From the NCBI GenBank assembly GCA_963675935.2, contig CAXXPV010000005.1, positions 124,001 to 188,000 of the forward strand: a stretch of 64,000 nucleotides of DNA, given 5' to 3'. The stretch comes from G963675935 sp963675935. GTDB taxonomy: Bacteria; Planctomycetota; Planctomycetia; Pirellulales; Thermoguttaceae. Positions 26,911 through 36,409 of the stretch are shown piece by piece (the first letter of the stretch is position 1; every line of letters starts with the position of its first letter). Made by a program: the position numbers and the translations under genes. The notes under the pieces are model-generated. The model was not told the DNA's origin. It saw only the letters and a program-made list of their open reading frames with translations, and searched no databases.

Positions 26911-27705
26911 TCAAGCGGATAGCGTAAATATCCCTTGGTTGGTTAAATCGGTTTCCACCTTATTCAAGGGTACTTTTCTGTCAGAAAAACGGGACCAGCT
27001 CACTTCCTCCTGCTTCACGGAACGCCATAAGCGTTCGACCATGATGTTGTCGAAGCAGCGGCCCGTCCCATCCATGCTGATTCGCACGTCGGCCGCAAGC
27101 AGCGTTCGCGTGAAATCCTCGCTCGTGAACTGCACGCCTTGGTCGGTGTTGAAAATCTCGGGCTTGGCTTTTTCCAACGCCCGCTCCAAGCAACGCACGC
27201 AAAAATCGGAGTCCAACGTCGTCGAAAGCTCCCACGCGATCACGTAGCGGCTAAACCAGTCCATCACCACCGTTAAGTACGTAAATCCACGGCTTAAACG
27301 CACATAAGTGATGTCGCTCGCCCACACTTGGTTCGGGCGGATGATCGGCAGATTTCGCAACAAGTACGGATATTTCTTATGCTCTCGATTCGGCGCACTC
27401 GCGTTCTTTTTTGGATAAATCGCTTCCAAGCCGAGCCACGCCATCAGCGTCCGCACGCGTTTGACGCCCACGTCGTAGCCGAGTTCCGCGAGGTAATCGC
27501 GCACGCGCCGCTTGCCCAGGAACGGATGCCGCGTGTACTCCTCGTCGATCGCGTGCAACATCGCCAAGGCCGTCTCGTCCCACTCCCACGGCTCGTAGTA
27601 GTAGGCCGCCCGCGACATACCCAGCAGTTCGCACTGCCGGACGATTGAAAGCCGCTCGTGTTCCGGTTCGACCAGCAACCGCTTTGCGTCAATCGGCATC
27701 ACCGA
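26911..27705 (-). CDS. IS3 OrfB transposase, C-terminus lost
   Basis: An rve-type integrase domain with HTH_21 N-terminus (ERLSIVRQCELLGMSRAAYY). The DDE residues are ASDITYV, FNTDQGVQFTS and MVERLWRSVK. After the catalytic Glu the conserved tail (usually about 40 more residues with an RPHQSLGY-like box) is replaced by VETDLTNQGIFTLSA, so the element is probably inactive. The start is not well defined; it may be made only as an OrfAB fusion. Confidence 0.8.
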   Translation of the reverse strand, partial: SVMPIDAKRLLVEPEHERLSIVRQCELLGMSRAAYYYEPWEWDETALAMLHAIDEEYTRHPFLGKRRVRDYLAELGYDVGVKRVRTLMAWLGLEAIYPKKNASAPNREHKKYPYLLRNLPIIRPNQVWASDITYVRLSRGFTYLTVVMDWFSRYVIAWELSTTLDSDFCVRCLERALEKAKPEIFNTDQGVQFTSEDFTRTLLAADVRISMDGTGRCFDNIMVERLWRSVKQEEVSWSRFSDRKVPLNKVETDLTNQGIFTLSA

Positions 27706-27982
27706 CTTTTTTTTTGAGCCAGTCGAGCTCAAACTGAAGCTGGCCGATCTGCTGGTACAGCCGATCTTTCAATTGGCCGTCATCCACCTTGTTCGTTTTC
27801 GAGCGGCCGTCGGCGAAGAGTGAAGCCATATTTTCCTGGGCCTGCTTCTTCCACTTGGCGATCTGGTTCGGATGCACTTTGTGCCGCAAGGCGATTTCCG
27901 CCGTCGTCGCCACCCCGCGAATCGCCTCCAAAGCCACTTTCGCCTTGAAATCCGCCGAAAAGCTCTTCCGCTTGCCTCCCAT
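27689..27982 (-). CDS. IS3 OrfA
   Basis: A 97-residue DNA-binding protein: helix-turn-helix in SADFKAKVALEAIRGVATTA and VHPNQIAKWKKQ, then a leucine-zipper-like helix (LKDRLYQQIGQLQFELDWLK). It overlaps OrfB in another frame at a nine-A run near 27707-27715, where slippage could join the two. Confidence 0.85.
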   Translation of the reverse strand: MGGKRKSFSADFKAKVALEAIRGVATTAEIALRHKVHPNQIAKWKKQAQENMASLFADGRSKTNKVDDGQLKDRLYQQIGQLQFELDWLKKKVGDAD

Positions 27983-28185
27983 CGTGAATCTGTCTCCTTT
28001 CCCGGAAAATTATTTTACCGGAAATCAAGTCCAAATCCACCTTATTCACCTGTCTAAATTATTGGGACCACTTCATCGCTTTCTCCTCACATCTGAAAAA
28101 AGGTGATACGAACTAAACCATTGCATCGGTCCATCCGCTGCAATCTAAACATCATATTTGCCCCCAGTTCACGCATGTCGCCAAG

Positions 28186-29169
28186 TCAATCCCCTCTGTC
28201 TGAACGCAAACAAATCAAATCAGAAAACTCGATCTCCGTCGGCGTTTTCACAAACCACTCCTTTTCGTCACTCAACCGACCGAGGATACATTGGGTATCG
28301 TCCGCCACTGGCAGTGCTTCTCGGTTGCCATAAGGTGGAATTTCGATCAGGGCTACTTGCGGAGCTGTTGATTTAGCAGCCAAACGCCGAGCCAATTCTT
28401 CGTACCTTGGTATCGCTTCTTTACAATTCTGGCAGTCATAGTGGAACAGCACTACGATCCACTCACCTTCAACAAGCCGCTCTCGCAGAGACCGCTCACC
28501 CGATTGTAGGTGTTCGGAATAATCCTCGATGAATGGCAGCAGCGGAAACCGCTTGCCGATCCACTTCTCCGGCTCAAGCACAACGATCTTTCCATTGCCA
28601 ACGACCTGCCCCACGTCAGAAAGCGTGGTGTCGGCGTAGCTGTCCATCGCGTAGCCGGCGGGGAGGCCGATCGTAAGCCAAAGAACCGCTATAACAGCAA
28701 AACGCGGGAAAGAAGCCGAGACGCTCTCACCCCCGACCCCTCTCTCGCAAACGGGCAAGGGGAATTGGCGCGGCCGCCATTTCAACAGCGATGCCAATAT
28801 CGCCAAGTCAAATCCGCTGGTATACCAAGGGTTCACTTTGACCGAGCCGAAACATCCGCACGTCTCGAAGCCTGCCAACGCTTTGTAGAGCGACACGCAG
28901 GTAAAAACGCCGAAGCATCCAATCGTCGCCATCCATGTCAGCTTTGGAAGCATTCCACCGAGAAGCCAAAGGCCGAACAGAATCTCCCCTTCAACTTCGG
29001 CCATCAAGAACCAGCGGGATTCGAGAATCGAATTGTCGAGCGTCGGCTCCGTAGCCAGTTGGTGCGTCTTCAAGCCGGCCGCCACCAGCAGCACAACGGC
29101 CACGGCGATGCGAACGAGGTTCCAGCCCCGGTTCGGCCCTGCTCCAATGATGCCGCTGATGATTTTCAT
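28186..29169 (-). CDS. MauE/DoxX-like membrane protein with C-terminal thioredoxin-like domain
   Basis: A 327-residue protein. The N-terminal half has about four membrane helices and cysteines in FETCGCFGS, matching MauE-type redox-associated proteins. A spacer with a palindromic LPVCERGVGGES segment, apparently an inserted repeat, leads to a fifth hydrophobic helix. The C-terminal domain reads VVLFHYDCQNCKEAIPRYEEL, a thioredoxin-like CxxC fold predicted on the outer face. A role in disulfide chemistry or reductant transfer across the membrane is likely. It lies downstream of, and on the same strand as, the broken double LuxR gene, so the two may once have been one operon. Confidence 0.75.
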   Translation of the reverse strand: MKIISGIIGAGPNRGWNLVRIAVAVVLLVAAGLKTHQLATEPTLDNSILESRWFLMAEVEGEILFGLWLLGGMLPKLTWMATIGCFGVFTCVSLYKALAGFETCGCFGSVKVNPWYTSGFDLAILASLLKWRPRQFPLPVCERGVGGESVSASFPRFAVIAVLWLTIGLPAGYAMDSYADTTLSDVGQVVGNGKIVVLEPEKWIGKRFPLLPFIEDYSEHLQSGERSLRERLVEGEWIVVLFHYDCQNCKEAIPRYEELARRLAAKSTAPQVALIEIPPYGNREALPVADDTQCILGRLSDEKEWFVKTPTEIEFSDLICLRSDRGD

Positions 29170-29948
29170 TTATCGTTCACGGATGAGGAAGTTGAACGAA
29201 GCTATCTCGACGATACCGATGATGTTATCAGACTTTCACTCTGGGTCAACACGGCAATTTTGCCTAGTCCGTCGGGATGTCTGCCTTGGTGCGCCAAGTG
29301 CGGTAGGCGGCCAATAACTGGGTGACTAACTCAATGCGATTCTGAACCCCCAGCTTCTCGTGGAGACATCGAACATGGGCGTGGACGGTGCGAGCCGACA
29401 CGTCGAGCTTCATTGCTATCTGCCGATCCTCTTGGCCTGCCAGCATGTGGCGGACGATTTCCGTTTGGCGTGGCGTGAGGCCCAGTTTTTCAGTGATTCC
29501 GGCCCATTCCTCGTCGGAAAAGAAACCATCTCCATCAATGCTGGGTGAAACGGAAAGCGGCAAAGGGACATGGGGGTTGGAGCGATTTTCATCCCCCGCA
29601 AACTGATCGGCGAGTTGCTGCCGCTGGTGGCCGTTCGCGTCGGTCGAGTGAGTGTCAACAGGCGTTGATGTGAGCACGATCTGCGAAGAACACGAACCGA
29701 TTATTGGCATACCACACGCGGGGTATCCTCGTTTCGCCTCTGTAGCGCGAGCCTTGACCCATTGGAGCAACTTGCAGCCCCGAGGTACGCGACATTTGTC
29801 GCAGATGACTCGCCGGTAGCTTTTGACAGTGCCTGCTTTGATTCCAAGTCGCGCTGCAATCTTTTCGCTAGTGCTTTGTCACGTCTAGTAATTGGGATTG
29901 ATCGTCGTGCGTTTTTTTGGGAGAGTTTGGGAAACAAGGAGGTTTCCC

Positions 29949-30392
29949 ATGCAGAAAAAGTATATCGTCCGACTGTCCAAGAGGGAACGGGAGTTATTGG
30001 AGGAGACGGTTAAGAAACTCAAAGGCGGCGGCCAGAAGGTGCGGCGTGCCCAGATTTTGCTGAAGGCGGATGCGAATGGGCCCGCCTGGAGCGACAACCG
30101 GATTGCCGAAGCCTTTGGCTGTCGTCGGCAAACGGTCGAAGGCATTCGTCAGCGGTTTGTCGAAGCCGGTTTTCAAGAGACTTTGGAGGGAAAGAAACGG
30201 GAGCATCCGCCGGTTGAAAAGATGCTTGACGGAAAGCAAGAAGCGGAAATGATCGCCATGCGTCTGGGGCCACCGCCGAAAGGCTATGCGCACTGGACGC
30301 TTCGGTTGCTTGCCCGCAAAGTGGTCGAGTTGGAAGTCGTCGAGAAGATCAGTTATGAAACCGTGCGTCGGACGCTAAAAAAAATGGGATGA
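29949..30392 (+). CDS. IS630 transposase, first frame (HTH domains)
   Basis: Starts MQKKYIVRLSKRERELLEET behind AAGGAGG (the longer in-frame start at 29892 lies in the terminal region). It holds the paired helix-turn-helix domains (SDNRIAEAFGCRRQTVEGIR, and ISYETVRRTLKK). It ends at a TGA just after an eight-A run; a -1 slip on A AAA AAA would read into the DDE frame that starts at 30389, giving a complete transposase. Confidence 0.9.
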   Translation: MQKKYIVRLSKRERELLEETVKKLKGGGQKVRRAQILLKADANGPAWSDNRIAEAFGCRRQTVEGIRQRFVEAGFQETLEGKKREHPPVEKMLDGKQEAEMIAMRLGPPPKGYAHWTLRLLARKVVELEVVEKISYETVRRTLKKMG

Positions 30393-31084
30393 CACGTCGC
30401 AAGATACAGTACTGGGTGATTCCGCCGGAGGCCGACGCCGAATTCGCGGCCCACATGGAGGAGGTGCTGGAAACCTATGCCAAGCCGTATAATCCGAAGT
30501 GTCCGGTTGTCTGCATGGATGAACAGCCGGTGCAATTGGTGAAGGAGACGCGTAAGCCGATCGCGGCCACGGCGAAACATGCCCGCCGCGTTGATTACGA
30601 ATACGAGCGGGCGGGCACGGCAAGCATATTCATGTTTACGGAAGCCCTTTCGGGATGGAGAGAGGCAACGGCGCGTGCGACGAAGACGAAAGTAGATTGG
30701 GCCATCGAAATGGCGAGGTTGCTCGACGGTCGCTACAAAAAGTGTGAGAAGGTCATGTTGGTGTGCGACAACTTGAACACACACACCATAGGAGCGTTTT
30801 ACGAAGCATTCAAACCGTCGCAAGCGCGCCGGTATGTCCGTCGAATTGAATTGTGTCACACGCCCAAGCACGGGAGTTGGTTGAACATAGCCGAGAACGA
30901 GCTTAGTTCGCTGACTCGCCAAAGCATAGGCGGGGACCGGATTGGCGACTTGAAAACGCTTCAACAACGGATTCGAGCTTGGTCGGAAGACGTCAACGAC
31001 ACCCAGCGCGGCGTCGATTGGCAAATGAAAATCGACGATGCCCGCTGCAAACTAAAATCAGTATATCCCAATATAAAGCTGTGA
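30389..31084 (+). CDS. IS630 transposase, second frame (DDE domain)
   Basis: A 231-residue catalytic domain with VVCMDEQPVQL (Asp), MLVCDNLNTHT (Asp) and SWLNIAENELSSL (Glu), spaced as in DDE_3 superfamily enzymes. Its ATG overlaps the stop of the first frame (ATGA) and it is in the -1 frame. Made by frameshift or reinitiation. Confidence 0.9.
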   Translation: MTRRKIQYWVIPPEADAEFAAHMEEVLETYAKPYNPKCPVVCMDEQPVQLVKETRKPIAATAKHARRVDYEYERAGTASIFMFTEALSGWREATARATKTKVDWAIEMARLLDGRYKKCEKVMLVCDNLNTHTIGAFYEAFKPSQARRYVRRIELCHTPKHGSWLNIAENELSSLTRQSIGGDRIGDLKTLQQRIRAWSEDVNDTQRGVDWQMKIDDARCKLKSVYPNIKL

Positions 31085-31285
31085 CAAAGCACTAGACAGA
31101 CATTCCACGGTGCCTTGGAGAACGTCCCGCTCTCGCGGCGACAGATTGTACGTTTCGACGATTTCCTCGCAGTGCTTGGCTGAAAGAAAACCGTCTCCAT
31201 CAAACGGAACGTGTGGAGCAGGAACTTGCGAGACTTTGGCGTCATGGCGTTTCGACGATTTTAACTTTTTGTCCGCGTTCGACAT

Positions 31286-32266
31286 AGGTGTGCCCTTCAA
31301 GAGAAGAATGAGACAAGAAAGCTGCGAGCCAAGCGATTGATGAGCCGTGATTTCCTCGGAAAAGCAGACTGGCCAGAGCAAGGCGGCAAAAGGTGTCGCT
31401 CGCCAAGACAAGAGTTGCGTTTGACTGCCCAGCATCTCACCGTCCTCAGCAAAGAAAGACTGGTGAACGCCATGTCTGAAAAAGCTCTCGGCCCTCGGAA
31501 ATTTCGGGGTGGGGCACGGGAGACTACGGTAGCTCTCCATCGCCGAACACATACCCGGCGATGATCGCGCCGCGATCCTCGATGAAATCGGCTCGTCGCT
31601 GCGGGACAGTTGCCATTGCGAGATCACTGCATCAGCCCTCGTGAGTTATGCCGCCAGAATAGCGCGCAGCCTCTCCCTGTAGTTGTAATTGCGATCTGAG
31701 CCAAAAAGCGGGCACACTTTTCCACGATTTTTCAAACGGCGGAAAAGTTGACGATACGCCACACAGACTACCCACATTCGCACACACGAATCAGAGAATA
31801 CTGCATCAAGAGAGGATCGAGTGCGATAAGATTACATTGTGGTCATCCACGTCACCTACGTCAAGTGGGGAGGCAAGGACTCTTTCGTAAAATTAACTCC
31901 AACGAGGGGCGGCCTCCCGCAAAAATTTGGCCCAACCGGGTTAGCGACGTTACACAATAGCAACCGCGTGCTTGGCTCAACGGAAAACTCTGGCACCGCG
32001 CCGGGTTCTTATGCAAAAGATAGCCCAGGTCGGTCGCAGGTCGTGACGGTCAGCAGCATGATTGGGCAAGTTGGAAGTTTCTGGCAAAAAGGTTCATTCT
32101 GGTAAGGATGCATACCACCAGCATGTGGGGGCGGTTGTGTTTCAAGACTTCACGCCGCCGTGCAGCATCTCAACGGACCGGTCTGCCAACAGCAAAGTTC
32201 GCTCTTGGGCAATTGAGCAAGCCACAGTGGGCGGCGTTTCAGAGTGACCTTCCTCCGGCATGAGCG
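31286..32266. other. Gene-poor region
   Basis: Nearly 1 kb without a convincing gene on either strand. Frames are short and lack ribosome binding sites. AT-rich bits near 31.7 kb and a GC-rich tract near 32.0 kb suggest a patchwork origin, but no repeat ends could be identified. Confidence 0.5.
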
Positions 32267-32590
32267 TCAGCGAACAGGGGTGGAAGCTTGGCGGATGACG
32301 GACAGAATCCGTCGTTTTTGCCCCTGTCTGAGGTGTGGCCAGGCGATTTTTACAATCTGCAAAGAAGCCCAGTCGGTGGCGTCAATTGGGGCATTTTCGG
32401 CAACGGTGTCGGATTTGGTGTCGCCTGCTTGCAAAGCCCCTTGATTTTCCGAGGAATTTGCAGCAGTTTCGGTTCCCGTGCCCTCCGCTTGCGTAACTCG
32501 TTGTGCCGCGTCAACATGCGTCGCATAACTCCAAAACGGGTCGCCACTTCCGGCGACCCGTTTTTGATGCTTCTCCGTGCAGATTGACGC
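32267..32590 (-). pseudogene. Possible C-terminal remnant next to a former integrase
   Basis: The last 100 or so codons of a leftward frame read HQKRVAGSGDPFWSYATHVD...GDTKSDTVAENAPID...TDWASLQIVKIAWPHLRQGQKRRILSVI. The final W...L...IVK-AWPHLR...R-ILSVI pattern resembles tails of planctomycete proteins found beside tyrosine recombinases. Upstream the frame has no protein-like composition. Weakly supported. Confidence 0.25.
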
Positions 32591-32997
32591 CGACCGATAC
32601 CCGTCTGATGCGAGCTGTATGGCACCATATTGGGCACTTTCTTGAACAGCTCGGCACCATAGGCGGCACCGTTTCATGTCGCCTTGGACGCCAGAAAAGG
32701 CCGTCATTTTCGGGTAACGTGGTTCCGGGGACTGCCGCCCTGGCCGTGCTTCCGCCAGCCTTCCCCCACATCTCCCAACACGGCGCCACTGTTGGCCCAA
32801 CGTGGCGTTGGTTGGCGGGAGTGGGGCATGGAACGCCAACGTCTCCGACCTTCGCAACACGGGGAAACGTGGTGGCCGGATCGGCCAAGTTTCATGGCCG
32901 ATTTGCGGCAGATAGCCAAGACTCCGGCGCCCATTTTCGCTTGGTCGTCCAGGGGGTAGAATGGTCCGCAATCCCGAACCCAAGAAAGGATGCACAC

Positions 32998-35298
32998 ATG
33001 GCCAAGAAGAAACGACCTGCCAAGGAGGGTGACGACCGGGAACAAGGCACCTTTGGGTCATTGCCTGATCGGCGGGCGATGGAACAGGTAATGCGACAAC
33101 TCGTGTCTGGTCTTGGGGATGAACCGCGTGAAGAGACACCGCTGGATCGGGCGCAGGAAGTAATGTACCAGGCATTTGAGGCATCTGAAGCCGAGCGGGT
33201 TCATCTGGCACGCCAGGCATTGAATATCTCACCCGACTGTGCCGATGCCTACGTGCTTTTGGCGGAACATTCGAAAACAGACGATGAGGCCCTGGCACTC
33301 TACAAACAAGGTGTGGACGCCGGTGAGAGGGCAATTGGCAAAAAGGCGTTCAAGGAAGACGAAGGGCATTTTTGGGGTGTTTTGGAAACCCGACCGTACA
33401 TGCGTGCCCGACAAGGGCTGGCCCAATGCCTTTGGGAGGCCGGCCGCCGTGAAGAAGCGGCAGAGCACTATCAGGAGATGCTCCGGCTGAACCCAAACGA
33501 TAATCAGGGTATCCGTTACTCCTTGGCTACCCTGTTGTTGGATTTGGAGCAAGACGACGACCTACGAAAACTGTTGGCTCAGTACGAGGATGATGGCTCG
33601 GCGGAATGGGCTTATACCAAAGCCTTGGTGGCTTTCCGGGACAGGGGTGAAACGGCGAACGCCACCAAGCTCTTGAAGCAAGCGGTGACGGTCAACAAGC
33701 ACGTTCCCTCATACTTGCTGGGCGATAAGCAACTTCCGCATGATTTGCCGCCGTATATCACCATGGGCGGGGACGACGAGGCCGTCAGCTACGTTGTTGG
33801 CAATCGTCGCGCTTGGTTGAACACGCCCGGAGCCATTTCGTGGGTGCGGAAGACGCTCGGCGTGCCTTTACCACGGGCGTCAAAACGCAGACGGCCTTCC
33901 TGGCCTGAACTCAGACTGGCGTTGCAGCGCTATCCGCAAGAACGGGGTGAAGTTTGGCAGGTCGATGCCATGCCGAGTCCAGCACCCAGTCAGAGCGGTT
34001 CAGGGGAGGAATCTCCTTGGGTGGTCATGGTTGTGGGCCGGGCCAGCCACGAAATGCTCGGTTTTGAGGTTTTCGATTCCAAGCCGCAGCCGGCAGATGT
34101 GTGGGACTTCCTTACGGATGTCATGCGGAAACCGCGTCACGCCGAGCCGCACCGACCGGCGTCGGTCGAAGTCCGGCAGATGGCGTTTCAGACGACATGG
34201 AAGGTCAAGCTCAAGCAGATCGGCGTCGAGTGTGTGCTGTCCGATACGTTAGACGTATTCGATCAGGTGCAGAATCACTTGTCGTCCGCAAACGCTGCAC
34301 CAGACGCGAACGAACAAGATGCAGCAACCAGTTCGGAGGAAATCCTCTCGCTGCCGATCGAACCTGGAGAAGTCTGGCAGACCGGCGTCCGCCTCATGCC
34401 GGCTTGGATCACAGGCGAGGGGGAACCCTATCGGCCGCGGATAGCCTTGGTGGTCAGCCGTGCTGACGACTTGGTGCTCGCGCACCAGGCGGCGCCGGAG
34501 CGTCCGCCTACCGAGTGGTTGTGGCAAACCATCCTTCAGGCCATCCGGCAACCGTCCATCGGCGAGCCGCACCGGCCGTGCGTGATCGAGGTGGGGTCCG
34601 CAGAGCAGCGTGATGCCCTGCTGCCGTATTTGGATCGAGCCGGCATCGAATGTGTTGCCTTGGAGCAGCTCGAACAACTGGATTCGGCGTTCGACAGCAT
34701 GGCACAACACTTTGCCAGTCAAGGCGCACCACCATCCATAATCGATGTGCCAGGCATGAAGCCGGTACAGGTGGGCAGCTTCTATGCGGCGGCGGCTGAG
34801 TTCTACCGTCGAAAGCCTTGGCAGCGGGTGCCTGGTGATACGATCATTAAGGTCGAGTGCGACAAGTTCCAGAGCGGACCGTGGTATGCGGTCGTGATGG
34901 GCCAGTCGGGCGTCCAGCTGGGCCTGGCCATTTACGAAGACTTGGCTGCTCTTCAGAGGGTGATTACCGGCAATGCTTCGGATGAAGAGAACGCAAGAGG
35001 AATGTCAGGCCTATCCATGATGTTCAGCGAGGCATTCGATATCTCCACTCGCGACCTCGACGCCGCCGAAAAACATGGCTGGCCAGTGGCGGGACCGGAG
35101 GCATATCCGCTAGTCATCCACATTAACCCTGGCCCCTCTGTGCGATCACCGCTGGTCTGGGAACTGGAGCTTTTGGAGGGCTGCCTGCGAACGATCCCCG
35201 AGTTTCTGGCGGGGAAGAGCGAGTCGCTGATGAAGACCGTGACGATAGTATCCGCCACATTGGCTTTGCGGCTAATCGCATGGCCAGCCCTTCCGTGA
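32998..35298 (+). CDS. TPR protein with two tandem copies of an uncharacterised domain
   Basis: A 766-residue protein. The start at 32998 follows AAGAAAGGA; upstream in-frame codons look non-coding. Residues about 50-220 are TPR-like, close to ST7-type proteins (ISPDCADAYVLLAEHS, YMRARQGLAQCLWEAGRREE, LNPNDNQGIRYSLATLLLDL). Two related modules follow: GEVWQVDAMPSPAP...EPHRPASVEV...IGVECVL and GEVWQTGVRLMPAW...EPHRPCVIEV...AGIECVA, apparently a DUF6930-like repeat. A C-terminal domain (SFYAAAAEFYRRKPWQRVPG and onward) resembles DUF7309. No signal peptide. Function unknown, probably protein-protein interaction. Confidence 0.75.
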   Translation: MAKKKRPAKEGDDREQGTFGSLPDRRAMEQVMRQLVSGLGDEPREETPLDRAQEVMYQAFEASEAERVHLARQALNISPDCADAYVLLAEHSKTDDEALALYKQGVDAGERAIGKKAFKEDEGHFWGVLETRPYMRARQGLAQCLWEAGRREEAAEHYQEMLRLNPNDNQGIRYSLATLLLDLEQDDDLRKLLAQYEDDGSAEWAYTKALVAFRDRGETANATKLLKQAVTVNKHVPSYLLGDKQLPHDLPPYITMGGDDEAVSYVVGNRRAWLNTPGAISWVRKTLGVPLPRASKRRRPSWPELRLALQRYPQERGEVWQVDAMPSPAPSQSGSGEESPWVVMVVGRASHEMLGFEVFDSKPQPADVWDFLTDVMRKPRHAEPHRPASVEVRQMAFQTTWKVKLKQIGVECVLSDTLDVFDQVQNHLSSANAAPDANEQDAATSSEEILSLPIEPGEVWQTGVRLMPAWITGEGEPYRPRIALVVSRADDLVLAHQAAPERPPTEWLWQTILQAIRQPSIGEPHRPCVIEVGSAEQRDALLPYLDRAGIECVALEQLEQLDSAFDSMAQHFASQGAPPSIIDVPGMKPVQVGSFYAAAAEFYRRKPWQRVPGDTIIKVECDKFQSGPWYAVVMGQSGVQLGLAIYEDLAALQRVITGNASDEENARGMSGLSMMFSEAFDISTRDLDAAEKHGWPVAGPEAYPLVIHINPGPSVRSPLVWELELLEGCLRTIPEFLAGKSESLMKTVTIVSATLALRLIAWPALP

Positions 35299-35526
35299 TG
35301 TAAAGCTTCAATGGGGCCGCAGCCTTTCGACTGCGGAAATGGCTCGCCTCGCAACTCGTTGTCACACTGAGGTTAATTGTAACGATTTCGAGAGGTTCTT
35401 GTCTAGTCGCCATTATCAGGCCCTCTCAAAAACACGCTTTACGTAACGCATTGCAGTTCAAGAAGTTCGGGCCGCGAGAGGTCACGGGGGTTTTTATGCC
35501 ACCGGACCTCTCGCAGGCCAGAGCAG

Positions 35527-35820
35527 TCAGACAACTACCGCGGCTCGGCTGCCGATCTCGGTGCGTGGTTGTCCCCAAAACTCGGTGCAATCGTCGCCGC
35601 GGGCGCCCACCGGGCCAAGATTGATCAACATCACGCGATCTTCCGCAAAATTGAGGATCGTCCAAAGCGACTCTTTCATCGCCTGTTTCTCGGTCGGCGA
35701 TAGTTCACAGCGAAACACGGAGTATTGCAGCGGGTTGCCAAAGCCTCGCATCTTCTTGAACGTCCTCCGCAACCGCTTGTCGTCGGCCACGTCGTAGCAT
35801 ACCAGGTAGACGTTTCGCAT
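35527..35820 (-). CDS. cas2: CRISPR-associated endoribonuclease/adaptation protein Cas2
   Basis: A 97-residue protein with the Cas2 ferredoxin-like signature: MRNVYLVCYDVADDKRLRRT with the conserved Asp after beta-1, QYSVFRCELS and VMLINLGP. It joins Cas1 dimers to form the spacer integration complex. It lies 12 bases after the damaged cas4-cas1 gene and appears intact. Without a working Cas1 it has no partner here. Confidence 0.93.
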   Translation of the reverse strand: MRNVYLVCYDVADDKRLRRTFKKMRGFGNPLQYSVFRCELSPTEKQAMKESLWTILNFAEDRVMLINLGPVGARGDDCTEFWGQPRTEIGSRAAVVV

Positions 35821-35832
35821 GGCAGTCGGCTC

Positions 35833-36409
35833 CTAGCGGGTGCAGAAGTTGGGGTATTGGTCGATTTCGCCCAGCAGCACCCGGCCCAAGAGCCTCGTCT
35901 GCACTTCCAACACCCGGCGATAGCTGATCCGGTAGCCGAAAATCGGGTGAGTGGCCAGCGTGTCCAGCCGCCGCTCGAAGCCGGCGATGACGGCGCGGCG
36001 GCCGGCGTCGGTCAGCGCCACTCCGCCACCGCGGCGAATGAAACTGGACGGCGTCACTTCACCGTTGTTGACCAGCATAAGCACCGTCGAATCGGCCACC
36101 AGCGGCCGGAACGGTTCGGCCAGATCGAGGGCCAACGAGGGGCGGCCGTAGCGCGGCTGGTGATAGAAGCCCAACATCGGATCGAAGCCGGTCGCATAGA
36201 GCATCACAGTCAGTTCCTTCACCCTTTGGGAGAGGGCTAGCCTCGGGCACTTCCTGCCGGTCGGGCTTATCGACCCGGCGATGGCCGAACCGCCTTTCCA
36301 TCACGTCCAAATTGTCGGCGAACTCGCCCTGGACCCATTCGAGATAGGCCAACCGTGGGCAATAGGCAAACTCGTTGAGCATCCGTGCGGGAACCAGATC
36401 GGGAACGTC
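35833..36409 (-). pseudogene. cas4-cas1: Cas4-Cas1 fusion gene with an internal deletion
   Basis: The start of a Cas4 domain (VTDVPDLVPARMLNEF then AYCPRLAYLEWVQGEF) is followed by RFGHRRVDKPDRQEVPEA. A short palindromic segment (CCCTCTCCCAAAGGGTGAAGG) comes next, then, in another frame, the C-terminal part of Cas1 (KELTVMLYATGFDPMLGFYH...YGRPSLALDLAEPFRPLVAD). Most of Cas4 and the Cas1 N-terminal domain are gone. Cas4-Cas1 fusions of this type belong to subtype I-G (formerly I-U). Just upstream of the first Cas4 codons a stop and a 15-base MITE-like end are found. Not functional. Confidence 0.88.

Larger units (their letters stand above)
26911..28075 (-). mobile_element. IS3-family element, 3' end truncated
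   Basis: The upstream end is recognisable: TGAAGTGGTCCCAATAATTT (read leftward from 28075) is a typical IS3 terminal repeat. The other end should read TGAAGTG on the plus strand near 26.9 kb but is absent, and the transposase C-terminus departs from the family after VKQEEVSW. The left limit given is therefore the end of the frame, not a mapped boundary. No target duplication can be assigned. Confidence 0.75.
29871..31092. mobile_element. IS630-family element with TA duplication
   Basis: Inverted ends GTGCTTTGTCAC (29871-29882) and its complement (31081-31092) are flanked by TA at 29869-29870 and 31093-31094, the target duplication expected for IS630/Tc1. Removing the element restores the regulator frame exactly. 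It carries a two-frame transposase. Confidence 0.95.
29264..31285 (-). pseudogene. Regulator with two tandem LuxR-type HTH domains, split by an IS630
   Basis: Removing 29871-31092 plus one TA joins 31285-31093 to 29870-29264 into one 265-residue frame. Each half has the same layout: FDGDGFLS or IDGDGFFS, a short helix, then a GerE/LuxR helix-turn-helix. HTH 1 is LSPRERDVLQGTVECL plus SSEKIAARLGIKAGTVKSY; HTH 2 is LTPRQTEIVRHMLAGQEDRQ plus IAMKLDVSARTVHAH. A linker of about 60 residues separates them. No receiver or ligand domain is present. A tandem HTH pair without a sensor is unusual and might read two operator half sites. The IS falls inside HTH 1 (after CLS), so the gene is broken now. 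Confidence 0.85.

Noticed and set aside
32267..33334. 355-codon leftward frame as a real gene
   Set aside because: Overlaps the start of the TPR gene and is Arg/Pro/His-rich over most of its length; only the last 100 codons look protein-like.
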